64,000 nt of DNA from Tianweitania sp. UT-5YL-CI-8 (lineage in GTDB: Bacteria; Pseudomonadota; Alphaproteobacteria; Rhizobiales; Rhizobiaceae). The stretch lies in NCBI RefSeq assembly GCF_030010215.1, contig NZ_JASCRR010000012.1, forward strand, positions 1 to 64,000, in the 5' to 3' direction. The notes under the pieces were generated by a model, which was not told the origin of the DNA, searched no databases, and saw nothing but the letters and a program-made list of their open reading frames with translations. Numbering within the stretch: position 1 is the first letter of the stretch; each line of letters opens with the position of its first letter. A program made the translations under genes and the position numbers. Shown here one piece after another: positions 28,660 to 37,393 of the stretch.

Positions 28660-28782
28660 CGTCGTGTTCTTCGCTACGGTGGAAAGCTGGGGTCAACATT
28701 GGCCGAGCCACGATTGTACATCTGTATCGTCTGCGTGGCGAATCCTTGGCGCGCAATCGACAGCTTGGCGTCTGGCCACAAG

Positions 28783-28815
28783 AAAGGGGCGCGTCCATGA
28801 TGGAGGCGCCCCTTT
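28783..28815 (-). terminator. Terminator of leuC
   Basis: A stem AAAGGGGCGC / GCGCCCCTTT, with an inner TCCA / TGGA stem, lies 22 bases after the leuC stop. It is followed on the minus strand by TTTCTT. Confidence 0.75.
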
Positions 28816-28836
28816 AATTGGTGGAATGTTTAAAGC

Positions 28837-30258
28837 TCAGCCCTTCCAGTCGCGAATATCGACAAAATGCCCGGCAATGGCCGCTGCCGCCGCCATGGCA
28901 GGCGAGACCAGGTGGGTGCGACCCTTGAAGCCCTGGCGGCCTTCGAAGTTGCGGTTGGACGTCGATGCACAGCGCTCATAGGGGCTCAGCCGGTCGTCGT
29001 TCATCGCCAGGCACATGGAGCAGCCCGGCTCGCGCCAGTCGAAACCGGCGGCGACGAAAATCTTGTCGAGACCTTCGGCTTCCGCCATTTCCTTCACCAG
29101 GCCGGAGCCGGGAACGATCATGGCGCTGACGCTCGACGCCACCGTCTTGCCCTCGACCACCTTGGCCACAGCGCGTAGATCCTCGATGCGGCCATTGGTG
29201 CAAGAGCCGATGAAGACTCGGTCAACGGAGATGTCGGTGATCTTGGTGCCGGCGGTCAGGCCCATATATTCGAGCGCCCGTTTCTTGGAGTTGCGCTTGT
29301 TCTCGTCGGCGATCTGTTCGGCATCGGGAACGATGCCTGTCACCGACACGACATCCTCGGGCGACGACCCCCAGGTGACGATGGGCGGCAGCTTGGCGGC
29401 GTCAAGCACGACGATCTTGTCGAAATGCGCGCCTTCGTCGGTCTGCAGCGTCTTCCAGTATTCGAGCGCCTTTTCGAAGGCCTCGCCTTTCGGCGCGCGC
29501 GGCTTATCCTTGACGTAAGCGAAGGTGGTCTTGTCCGGCGCGATCAGGCCGGCGCGGGCGCCGCCCTCGATCGACATGTTGCAGATCGTCATGCGGCCTT
29601 CCATGGACAGCGCGCGAATGGCTTCGCCGGCATATTCGATGACGTAGCCGGTGCCGCCGGCGGTGCCGATCTCGCCGATGATAGCCAGCACAATGTCCTT
29701 GGCGGTAACGCCTTCGGGCAGTTGCCCGTCGACGCGCACCAGCATGTTCTTGGCCTTCTTCTGGATCAGCGTCTGGGTTGCGAGCACGTGCTCGACCTCG
29801 GAGGTGCCGATGCCATGCGCCAGCGCCCCGAAGGCGCCATGCGTCGAAGTGTGGCTGTCGCCGCAGACGATGGTCATGCCCGGCAGGGTAAAGCCCTGTT
29901 CGGGACCGACGATGTGGACGATGCCCTGGCGCGGGTCGTTCTCGGAGTAATATTCGACGCCGAAATCTTTGGCGTTGGTCGCCAGCGCCGCGATCTGGAT
30001 GCGGCTTTCCTCGTTGCGGTTGATGCCGAGCTTGCGGTCGGGCGAGGTCGGCACGTTGTGGTCGACTACGGCCAGCGTGCGCTCGGGGTGGCGCACCTTG
30101 CGGCCGGCCATGCGCAGGCCCTCGAAGGCCTGGGGGCTGGTCACCTCATGCACGAGGTGGCGGTCGATATAGAGCAGGCAGGTGCCGTCTTCCTGGCGGT
30201 CGACGACGTGGTCGTCGAAAATCTTGTCGTAAAGGGTGCGCGGTGCGCTCATGGCCAT
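28837..30258 (-). CDS. leuC: 3-isopropylmalate dehydratase large subunit
   Basis: A 473-residue aconitase-family enzyme that, with LeuD, converts 2- to 3-isopropylmalate in leucine synthesis. [4Fe-4S] cysteines are visible in [13 protein letters not shown] and [11 protein letters not shown], and the substrate region [13 protein letters not shown] is intact. No leuD is adjacent. ATG 30258 is used; ATG 30252 is equally possible. A short ORF and a small hairpin lie immediately upstream. Confidence 0.97.
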   Translation of the reverse strand: MAMSAPRTLYDKIFDDHVVDRQEDGTCLLYIDRHLVHEVTSPQAFEGLRMAGRKVRHPERTLAVVDHNVPTSPDRKLGINRNEESRIQIAALATNAKDFGVEYYSENDPRQGIVHIVGPEQGFTLPGMTIVCGDSHTSTHGAFGALAHGIGTSEVEHVLATQTLIQKKAKNMLVRVDGQLPEGVTAKDIVLAIIGEIGTAGGTGYVIEYAGEAIRALSMEGRMTICNMSIEGGARAGLIAPDKTTFAYVKDKPRAPKGEAFEKALEYWKTLQTDEGAHFDKIVVLDAAKLPPIVTWGSSPEDVVSVTGIVPDAEQIADENKRNSKKRALEYMGLTAGTKITDISVDRVFIGSCTNGRIEDLRAVAKVVEGKTVASSVSAMIVPGSGLVKEMAEAEGLDKIFVAAGFDWREPGCSMCLAMNDDRLSPYERCASTSNRNFEGRQGFKGRTHLVSPAMAAAAAIAGHFVDIRDWKG

Positions 30259-30612
30259 GATCCGTCGATAGGAATGAAGATTGTCAGAAGTCCGGCTTCA
30301 GCCGGAAAGCCCGTCGGCTCAAGGAAGTCGGCAGTTAAGCGCGCCGGAAATACGCGCAAAGAACCGTGCCGGCAGACGCTTCTTGTCCTGCAGCACGAAA
30401 CCCTTATACGCCGGATCTCCAAACAGCTCTTCCATTGCCGCTCCATACCAATGTTTTGCGGTTTCGGCAATTGGCCCGCTTTGGACCATGCGTCGTCGGG
30501 TCCCGCGCCCTTGCCCGTCGCGGCATTCCTGCTAAGAGTGCGCCGGAAATGTGCGTGTTGCGCACGTCGAATGTGCAGTTATGGCACTTTTTGAACTGGC
30601 CGGGATAAAGAC
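30259..30612. other. Divergent leuC / argG intergenic region
   Basis: It contains a 38-codon ORF on the minus strand (30319-30435). A 7-bp hairpin (TCCGGCT/AGCCGGA with a 2-base loop) lies at about 30292-30307, between that ORF and leuC. GTGCG/CGCAC half-sites lie at 30551-30565, about 50 bases before argG. No promoter hexamers stand out. Confidence 0.5.
30319..30435 (-). CDS. Small hypothetical protein upstream of leuC (38 aa)
   Basis: The frame begins MEELFGDPAYKG, continues with a basic, probably helical stretch (QDKKRLPARFFARI) and ends CRLP before a TGA. A GGAG Shine-Dalgarno sits 6 bases before the ATG. Codon choice is GC3-rich like its neighbours. It ends 60 bases before leuC on the same strand. 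It has five leucines but no leucine run, so it is not an obvious attenuation leader peptide. I do not recognise it. Confidence 0.45.
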   Translation of the reverse strand: MEELFGDPAYKGFVLQDKKRLPARFFARISGALNCRLP

Positions 30613-31836
30613 ATGTCCAAGTGGAAAGACGTCAAGAAAGTCGTGCTCGCCTATTCTGGCGGCCTCGACACCTCCATCATCCTGAAATGGCTGCAGACCG
30701 AACTGGGCGCGGAGGTCGTCACCTTCACCGCCGATCTCGGCCAGGGCGAGGAGCTTGAGCCGGCCCGCAAGAAGGCCGAGATGCTCGGCATCAAGGACAT
30801 CTTCATCGAAGACGTGCGCGAGGAATTCGTCCGCGATTTCGTCTTCCCGATGTTCCGCGCCAATGCCGTCTATGAAGGCGTCTATCTGCTCGGCACGTCG
30901 ATTGCCCGCCCTTTGATCTCCAAGCATCTGATCGAGATCGCCGAAAAGACCGGCGCCGACGCCATAGCGCATGGCGCGACCGGCAAGGGCAACGATCAGG
31001 TCCGCTTCGAGCTCTCCGCCTATGCGTTGAACCCAGACATCAAGATCATCGCGCCGTGGCGCGACTGGGCGTTCAAGAGCCGCACCGATTTGCTCGACTT
31101 CGCCGAAAAGCACCAGATCCCGGTCGCCAAGGACAAGAAGGGCGAAGCGCCGTTCTCGGTCGACGCCAACCTGCTGCACTCGTCCTCCGAAGGCAAAGTT
31201 CTGGAAGACCCGGCGGTCGAAGCGCCCGAATACGTCCATATGCGCACCATTTCGCCGGAGGCCGCGCCCGACAAGGCAACGGTCATCAAGGTCGGCTTCG
31301 AGAAGGGCGATGCGGTATCGATCAATGGCGAGCGCCTGTCGCCGGCAACGCTTTTGGCCAAGCTCAACGACTACGGCCGCGACAACGGCATCGGCCGTCT
31401 CGATCTGGTCGAGAACCGCTTCGTCGGCATGAAGAGCCGCGGCGTCTACGAGACGCCAGGCGGCACGATCCTTCTGACCGCGCACCGCGCCATCGAATCC
31501 ATCACGCTCGACCGGGGTGCCGCGCATCTCAAGGACGAACTGATGCCGCGCTACGCCGAGCTCATCTATTACGGCTTCTGGTTCTCGCCTGAGCGCCAGA
31601 TGCTGCAGGCTGCCATCGACCTCAGCCAGAAGGACGTCGAGGGCGAAGTGACGCTGAAGCTCTACAAGGGTAATGTTATGGTCATCGGCCGCGAAAGCCC
31701 GAAGTCGCTCTATTCCGACAAGTTGGTCACCTTCGAGGACGACCAGGGCGCCTACGATCAGAAGGACGCCGCAGGCTTCATCAAGCTCAACGCACTGCGC
31801 CTGCGCACACTTGCCGCCCGCACCCGCCGGGGCTGA
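30613..31836 (+). CDS. argG: Argininosuccinate synthase
   Basis: A 407-residue enzyme joining citrulline and aspartate with ATP to give argininosuccinate. The N-type ATP pyrophosphatase P-loop is AYSGGLDTS near residue 12. Conserved [16 protein letters not shown] and [11 protein letters not shown] segments are intact. It stands alone, bounded by a strong terminator. Confidence 0.98.
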   Translation: MSKWKDVKKVVLAYSGGLDTSIILKWLQTELGAEVVTFTADLGQGEELEPARKKAEMLGIKDIFIEDVREEFVRDFVFPMFRANAVYEGVYLLGTSIARPLISKHLIEIAEKTGADAIAHGATGKGNDQVRFELSAYALNPDIKIIAPWRDWAFKSRTDLLDFAEKHQIPVAKDKKGEAPFSVDANLLHSSSEGKVLEDPAVEAPEYVHMRTISPEAAPDKATVIKVGFEKGDAVSINGERLSPATLLAKLNDYGRDNGIGRLDLVENRFVGMKSRGVYETPGGTILLTAHRAIESITLDRGAAHLKDELMPRYAELIYYGFWFSPERQMLQAAIDLSQKDVEGEVTLKLYKGNVMVIGRESPKSLYSDKLVTFEDDQGAYDQKDAAGFIKLNALRLRTLAARTRRG

Positions 31837-31852
31837 GCGGCACGATCAACAA

Positions 31853-31880
31853 AAAAGGCCGGACACAGCGCCGGCCTTTT
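31853..31880. terminator. Bidirectional terminator between argG and the lytic transglycosylase gene
   Basis: AAAAGGCCGG pairs with CCGGCCTTTT around an 8-base loop. T runs lie on both outer sides, so it can serve both convergent genes. Confidence 0.88.
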
Positions 31881-31899
31881 ATTTGTTGGGTCGTGATGA

Positions 31900-32718
31900 T
31901 CAACTTCCGTCGATTTCTTGGGCGATGATGGCGATTGCCTGCTGGTAGACGCTTGCCGAGTTCCAGCCCTGGATGGCGCCGAAATTGCCCTGTCCTGGCT
32001 GGTAGCCGCTACCTGCGCGCCAGCCATGGCCCTTCAGGAAGTTCGCGGTCGATGCCAAAGCGTCGGCGGTTGACTTGACCATGTCGATGCGGCCGTTGCC
32101 GTCGCCGTCCACGCCGTATCTCAGAACGTTGACCGGCAGGAACTGGGTCTGGCCGATTTCACCATGCGCCGCACCAATCGACGAGGCGTTGATCGTGCCG
32201 CGGTCGACGAGCTTGAGTGCCGCGACGAGCTGGTTGGTGAAGAACTCGCTGCGGCGGCAGTCATAGGCGAGCGTGGCGACGGCCGAGACAGTGTTCTGGT
32301 TGCCCAAAAAGCCGCCGAAGCCGGTTTCCATGCCCCAGATGGCAAGCAGCGGGCCCGCGGGAACGCCGTAGCGCGCTTCGATCTGCTGGAACAGGGCCGC
32401 GTTTTTGCGCTTCAGGGACTTGCCCTTGGAGGCGATTGCCTTGGCGCCGCGCTTGTTCATGAACTCGTTGAGCGACAGCTTGAAGCTCTTTTGGTTGCGA
32501 TCCGCGTAGATCGTCTTGCTGGCGTAGCTCGTGCCCGCCAAGGCATTCAGGCCAGCCTGACCGACGCCGTTCGCCGCCGCTTCGTTTCTGAACGCAGCCT
32601 TCCAAGCCTCGAAGCCCGAAGCGTTGTTGCCGCATTGCGCAGCCTGTGCCGCTACCGCGCTGAGGCCGAGCAGAACCGTTGCCGCCGCCATACTTTTCAT
32701 CGTGGCAATGATCGCCAT
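31900..32718 (-). CDS. Lytic murein transglycosylase
   Basis: A 272-residue secreted enzyme that cleaves the glycan chain of peptidoglycan, of the MltB-like family. An N-terminal signal peptide (ATVLLGLSAVAAQAA) is followed by the catalytic glutamate in IWGMETGFGG (about residue 125) and the conserved GEIGQTQFLPVNVLRYGVDGD. The start at 32718 has GAGGGAG upstream; an extension to 32817 is not supported. Confidence 0.92.
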   Translation of the reverse strand: MAIIATMKSMAAATVLLGLSAVAAQAAQCGNNASGFEAWKAAFRNEAAANGVGQAGLNALAGTSYASKTIYADRNQKSFKLSLNEFMNKRGAKAIASKGKSLKRKNAALFQQIEARYGVPAGPLLAIWGMETGFGGFLGNQNTVSAVATLAYDCRRSEFFTNQLVAALKLVDRGTINASSIGAAHGEIGQTQFLPVNVLRYGVDGDGNGRIDMVKSTADALASTANFLKGHGWRAGSGYQPGQGNFGAIQGWNSASVYQQAIAIIAQEIDGS

Positions 32719-32880
32719 GCCGTACTCCCTCTCGCCTGATTCTCGCCCTTGGACGGATTTCCAATCGAACGCTGGCCTGTCAGCCTTAACAAGGCGTTTA
32801 CATCCGCCTCTCTCCATGCTGGCAGGTCGCAGAAAACTTGGCTACGATCAAGTATTCCGCATGCCTGATGGGGGAAATCA

Positions 32881-34116
32881 ATGAAAGATGTCGATGTTGT
32901 GATCATCGGCGCAGGTTCTGCTGGTTTGGCGGCGGCAAAAACCGTGCGGCAGGCGGGTCTCACTTTCAAGCTCGTCGAAGCGATGGACCGCATCGGCGGA
33001 CGCGCCTGGACGTCGTCTGAGCATTTCGGCGTTCCCTTCGACATCGGTTGCGCCTGGCTGCATGCCGGCGACCGCAATCCCTATTTTCCAGAGGCGCAGG
33101 CGGCAGGCTGGACGATGTACCATCACGACATGGAGCTCGATCACCTCTATCTCCGCCACCAGAAGGCGGACGACATTGCGCTTGCCGAAATGCGGCGTGC
33201 TGATGTGGCGCTACGGGTGCTGCTCGAAAGCCACAAGGGCGAGGACGATAGGCTATCGTCGCTGCTGTCGGGCAGTCACGCCATGCGGGCGGCGACCACC
33301 TTCATTGGGCCGATGGATTTCGGCCGCGACGACGACGAGATTTCCATCGCCGACTTTAACGCCGCCGCCGATCTCGAGCCCAACTATTTCACCAAGGAGG
33401 GGTTTGGCGCGCTCGTGGCGCGATTCGGCGGGGATGTCGAGGTGGAACTGTCCACGCCGGTGCGCAAAATTCGCTGGGACGGGCCGGGCGTCGCCTGCGA
33501 GACGGACCGGGGCACGATTCGCGCTTCTGTAGTTATCGTCACCGCGTCGCCGGCGGTGCTTGCCTTCGAGGAAATAAAATTCTTTCCCGATATTCCCGAC
33601 AGCTATGTCGAGGCGTTTTTCGACCTGCCCATGGGCATGCTGACCAAGATTCCCGTCGCGATAAAGGGCGGCCGCTTCGACCTGAAGCCGTTCGACGATC
33701 TTCTGATCGAGCGCCATGCGCGGCACGACCTCTATTTCCTCTGTTTTCCCTTCGACCTCGATCTGATGGTCGGCTTCGTCGGCGGCGCTTTTGCTTGGGA
33801 AATGTCAGCGGCGGGGGAAGCCGCCGGCGTCGACTTCGTCACCGACCGGATCTGCGACATGTTCGGCAACGATGCGCGCAAGCATGTAGGCCGCGCCATG
33901 ATGACGGATTGGGGCGCCGAACGCTTTGTGCGCGGCGCCTATGCCGCCGCCCGTCCGGGCAAGGTCGGCGCGCGCGCCACTTTGATGCGCCCCGTGGCCG
34001 ACAAGATCTTCTTCGCCGGTGAAGCGCTTGCCGGACCATTGATCCAGACCTGTGGCGGAGCAAGGCTTTCCGGCGAGGCCGTGGCCCGCGATGTCATAAA
34101 AGAGCTGGCCGCCTGA
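32881..34116 (+). CDS. FAD-dependent amine oxidase (flavin monoamine oxidase family)
   Basis: A 411-residue flavoprotein with an N-terminal FAD motif (GAGSAGLAAA, residues 10-19) and the amine-oxidase GG-doublet segment DRIGGRAWTS. The C-terminal flavin region IFFAGEALAGPLIQTCGGARLSG closes the fold. Members oxidise primary amines or polyamines, and the substrate here is not evident. It lies 78 bases before the zinc-peptidase gene on the same strand. Confidence 0.87.
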   Translation: MKDVDVVIIGAGSAGLAAAKTVRQAGLTFKLVEAMDRIGGRAWTSSEHFGVPFDIGCAWLHAGDRNPYFPEAQAAGWTMYHHDMELDHLYLRHQKADDIALAEMRRADVALRVLLESHKGEDDRLSSLLSGSHAMRAATTFIGPMDFGRDDDEISIADFNAAADLEPNYFTKEGFGALVARFGGDVEVELSTPVRKIRWDGPGVACETDRGTIRASVVIVTASPAVLAFEEIKFFPDIPDSYVEAFFDLPMGMLTKIPVAIKGGRFDLKPFDDLLIERHARHDLYFLCFPFDLDLMVGFVGGAFAWEMSAAGEAAGVDFVTDRICDMFGNDARKHVGRAMMTDWGAERFVRGAYAAARPGKVGARATLMRPVADKIFFAGEALAGPLIQTCGGARLSGEAVARDVIKELAA

Positions 34117-34194
34117 ATATCGGGTTTGGGACGGAACAACTTCTGCCTAACTTCGTTGCGAGGCCACCTCCCTCCCTCCCGAACTGCGTGTCCA

Positions 34195-35250
34195 ATGAAA
34201 CTCTTCGAATGCCCCAACTGCTCCAAGCGGCTTTATTTCGAGAACGCCCAGTGTCTCAACTGCGGCAGCTTCGTCTCCTATGATCCTGATGCCGGCGGCT
34301 TCGTGCTGTCGGGCGTCGACGGCAATTTCCAATGCCTCAACGCCACCGAGTGCAGTTGCAACTGGACTGCGCCAGAAGCCAGCTTCTGCCGCGCCTGCGC
34401 GCTCAACAAAATCATCCCCGACCTGTCGGTCGATGGCAATCGCCAACGCTGGACGCGTGTGGAAGCGGCCAAGCGTCGCGCGATCTACTCGTTCCTAGCC
34501 TTCGGCCTCCCCGTCGAGCCCAAAACCGGGCCGGACGACCAGACCGGCATCGCCTTCGATTTCCTCGCCAGCACGCCGGGCGCCGGTCCGGGCGGCGAGC
34601 ATATTCTCACTGGTCATGACAATGGGCTGATCACACTCAACGTGGCCGAAGCCGATTCGGCCGAACGCGAGAAGATGCGCGTCGAGATGGGCGAGAACTA
34701 TCGCACGCTGCTCGGCCATTTCCGCCATGAACTCGGCCATTACTACTGGGACCGGCTGATCCGCGACGATCCTGCCCGTCTCGAAGAATTCCGCGCCATG
34801 TTCGGCGACGAGACGCTCGACTACGAGCAGGCGCTGCAGACTCACTATGCCGAAGGCCCGAAGCCCGGCTGGCAGGAAAGCCACATCTCGGCCTATGCCG
34901 CGAGCCATCCGTGGGAAGACTGGGCCGAGACCTGGGCCCACTATATCCATATTACCGATACTTTAGAGATGGTCGCAGCGCTGAATTTTCCGCTCGGCAA
35001 GCTTGAGACTGCGGAGAACGACCGTAAGCAGGTGACGCAACAAGCCCAGCCCGACGAATCGGCGCCGCCAGCGGCTCCCGAAGGCGATTTCGCCCCCATC
35101 CTGGCGCGTTGGCTGGTGCTGTCCGAGGCGTCGAACGCCATCAACCGCTGCATGGGCCTGCCCGATCTTTATCCGTTCGTCATCTCGCAGACGATCGGGC
35201 AAAAGCTCGGTTTCGTGCATCGACTGCTGACCAATAATGTCTCTCGCTGA
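34195..35250 (+). CDS. Putative zinc-binding metallopeptidase
   Basis: A 351-residue cytoplasmic-looking protein. The N-terminus is a zinc-ribbon-like segment (CPNCSKRLYFENAQCLNC, plus later cysteines). A metallopeptidase-type HExxH motif (FRHELGHYYW) lies near residue 180, and a downstream HPWEDWAETWAHYIHI block could supply the third ligand. This matches a family annotated as putative zinc-binding peptidase; no substrate is known. The start at 34195 puts the first CxxC at residues 5-8. Confidence 0.8.
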   Translation: MKLFECPNCSKRLYFENAQCLNCGSFVSYDPDAGGFVLSGVDGNFQCLNATECSCNWTAPEASFCRACALNKIIPDLSVDGNRQRWTRVEAAKRRAIYSFLAFGLPVEPKTGPDDQTGIAFDFLASTPGAGPGGEHILTGHDNGLITLNVAEADSAEREKMRVEMGENYRTLLGHFRHELGHYYWDRLIRDDPARLEEFRAMFGDETLDYEQALQTHYAEGPKPGWQESHISAYAASHPWEDWAETWAHYIHITDTLEMVAALNFPLGKLETAENDRKQVTQQAQPDESAPPAAPEGDFAPILARWLVLSEASNAINRCMGLPDLYPFVISQTIGQKLGFVHRLLTNNVSR

Positions 35251-35366
35251 CGTTCTTCCGCAAACGCAAACGTGCTTAACGAGTTCTATACGTATTGGCC
35301 ATAAGCCTTGAGTCTTGGAATTCGATGACGCGGGTTGGGCGACATCACAGTGAGTTGGCGTACATC

Positions 35367-37127
35367 ATGAACGGAAAGAGATTCGGTGCGCTTCGTGCCG
35401 ATTTGGTCCGCAGCCTGAACGTGAAGGTGTTTGTTCTGATGGCGGTCGTGTCGACCGGCATCGCTGTAACAGCCCTTGTCTCGTTCTCCGGTCTCTCCGA
35501 GCGGACAGCTTTGTCAGTTGGCGGGCCGCTCGCGGAGACCCAGGCGCTCTACGACCGGGACCGTGGCAACGAGGCGCTGAGCCGCGATATCGAACTCGCC
35601 CGCACAATTTCGGGAGCTCCTTCGGTGATCGAATGGATCACCGACGAAGCCGCCGAGGACAAGCGCAACCGAGCGCTCGGCGAACTCGAGCAGCTGCGCC
35701 AGGCATTCCGCGACGGCAGCTATTTCCTCGTCGCCAACGCTTCGGGCAACTACTATTTCAACGACGAGAAGGGCAGCTTTTCCGGCCAGGAACTGCGCTA
35801 CACCATCGATCCGGAAAACCCGCGCGACGAGTGGTACTACCGCATGATCGCCGGCGAGCCGGGCTGCTACCTTAATGTCGACAATCGCGATGGCGGCATA
35901 GCGAAAGTCTGGGTCAACTGCCTCATCCGCGGCAACGGCCAGGCGCTCGGCGTGGTAGGAACCGGCATCGATCTGGCCGACTTCCTTGCCGATATGGCAG
36001 CACCGGCGCGCCAGGGCGTCGAAAGCCTTTATGTCGACGCAGCGGGCACCGTTCAGGCACGCCGCGGCGAGGGCCAGGAGAGCTTCAGCGCCACTGAGGG
36101 CGCCCAGAAGGCCGGCGTCTTCCAGCTCATCGATTCCGAGGCCGACCGCCAGGCTCTGCGCAGTGCCATGGAGCAGGCCAAGACCGGCGGCTTGACCAAG
36201 CCTGTCTCGCTGTCCATGGGCGGGCGCGACATGCTTGTCAGCGTCGGTCATCTCAAGTCGCTGAACTGGTTCAACATCGCCGCCGTCGACATCAACGCCA
36301 TCGCCGGGCAGAGCCTGTCCCGCCCGCTCGGGCTGCTGATTGCCGTGGCGATGGGGGCCGCCCTGCTGATCGCCCTTATGTTCAAGTTCTTCGTGCTCGA
36401 CCGGGTGGTCAAGGCCGCGCGCGCGGTGGCGGAAGTGGCGGCTGGCAATCACGATATCGCGATGAAGGAGGGCGGCGACCAGATCGGCTCTCTGATGCGC
36501 TCGGTCAACAGCATGGCGGCGTCTGTGCGCGACACCACCGGCAGGCTCGAATCCGAGCTGCGGCAGCATCAGGAGAAGATGGAGAACGGCGCCTATTTCG
36601 ACCCGCTCACCGGGCTGGTCAACCGGCGCGGCTTCATCGAAACCTTCGAACATCGCCGTGGCATCGTCGAGAACGCCCGGGGCCGGCTCGGCATCCTGAT
36701 TCTCGATGTCGACAACTTCAAACCCGTCAATGAAGGCTTCGGCAATGCCTACGGCGACGCCGTTCTGGCTGAGTTGGGCAAGCGCCTGGATGGCGTCACC
36801 CGGCGGCTCGACATTTGCGGCCGCTGGAGCGGCGACGAATTCGCCGTGCTGATCGATCGTTGCACGCCGGAGCTTCTGTCGTCCATTTCTCACAAGGTGC
36901 TGGAGGCCGTGCGGGCAAAACCGTTCCATCCAGCGGGCGGCGCTAACCTGCGCGTCACCATCAGCATCGGCGCGTGCCTGATCGCGCCGCGCGAACCGCT
37001 GGAGCATGCGGTGCACCGCGCCGATGCCGCCCTTGCCCAGGCAAAGGCGTCGGGTCGCAACCAGGCGAGCGTCTACGATCCGTCGTTCGCCGGCGAGGAT
37101 ATACTGGACGGCACCCAGGCGGCCTGA
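35367..37127 (+). CDS. Membrane diguanylate cyclase with periplasmic sensor, HAMP and GGDEF
   Basis: A 586-residue sensor enzyme. A first membrane helix (VFVLMAVVSTGIAVTALVSF) is followed by a ~290-residue periplasmic region of the Cache type (FLVANASGNYYFNDEKG, DEWYYRMIAG). A second helix (LLIAVAMGAALLIALMF), a HAMP-like linker and a GGDEF domain complete it. The active loop is SGDEF, which is tolerated in active enzymes. An RxxD inhibitory site (RRLD) sits at the correct distance before it, so c-di-GMP feedback is likely. ATG 35367 is favoured; ATG 35325 is possible. Confidence 0.88.
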   Translation: MNGKRFGALRADLVRSLNVKVFVLMAVVSTGIAVTALVSFSGLSERTALSVGGPLAETQALYDRDRGNEALSRDIELARTISGAPSVIEWITDEAAEDKRNRALGELEQLRQAFRDGSYFLVANASGNYYFNDEKGSFSGQELRYTIDPENPRDEWYYRMIAGEPGCYLNVDNRDGGIAKVWVNCLIRGNGQALGVVGTGIDLADFLADMAAPARQGVESLYVDAAGTVQARRGEGQESFSATEGAQKAGVFQLIDSEADRQALRSAMEQAKTGGLTKPVSLSMGGRDMLVSVGHLKSLNWFNIAAVDINAIAGQSLSRPLGLLIAVAMGAALLIALMFKFFVLDRVVKAARAVAEVAAGNHDIAMKEGGDQIGSLMRSVNSMAASVRDTTGRLESELRQHQEKMENGAYFDPLTGLVNRRGFIETFEHRRGIVENARGRLGILILDVDNFKPVNEGFGNAYGDAVLAELGKRLDGVTRRLDICGRWSGDEFAVLIDRCTPELLSSISHKVLEAVRAKPFHPAGGANLRVTISIGACLIAPREPLEHAVHRADAALAQAKASGRNQASVYDPSFAGEDILDGTQAA

Positions 37128-37160
37128 GGGTCGCTTCCCGGTCTCGCCACGCCGAGGACC

Positions 37161-37189
37161 TTGACTTCGCGGCAGTTTTGCTGTCTAGA
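37161..37189 (+). promoter_or_regulatory. Candidate sigma-70 promoter upstream of ffh
   Basis: TTGACT (37161-37166), a 17-base spacer and TCTAGA (37184-37189). It lies about 205 bases before ffh, so it would give a long leader containing the hairpin at 37270-37304. Confidence 0.35.
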
Positions 37190-37269
37190 AGCCCGCAATT
37201 CAGCGACGAGTTCAGACTCCGAGCCGCCGACCGGGACCCCAAGTGGTATAAATCGATCCCGGAGGCCAA

Positions 37270-37304
37270 CACCAGGCAGCGCGATGCGCCCCCTGGTGCT
37301 TTTT
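37270..37304 (+). terminator. Hairpin with T run between the diguanylate cyclase gene and ffh
   Basis: CACCAGG pairs with CCTGGTG and encloses an inner GCGC/GCGC stem, then CTTTTT. It may terminate the upstream diguanylate cyclase gene, or act as an attenuator if ffh is transcribed from 37161. Confidence 0.7.
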
Positions 37305-37393
37305 GGCTTTGGCTGCACGAAAGGTTTTGAACCGGGCTGGCGAAGCATTACTTCTCGGGCGTAGCCCAAGCGCCGGAGAAAGGAAGAAGGTTC

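Noticed and set aside
30259-30612. Leucine attenuation leader before leuC
   Set aside because: The small ORF has no run of leucine codons and the hairpin is not followed by a T run; no attenuator can be supported.
37128-37393. 4.5S (SRP) RNA gene next to ffh
   Set aside because: I could not find the conserved SRP RNA hairpin sequence; the region holds a terminator-like hairpin and a possible promoter only.
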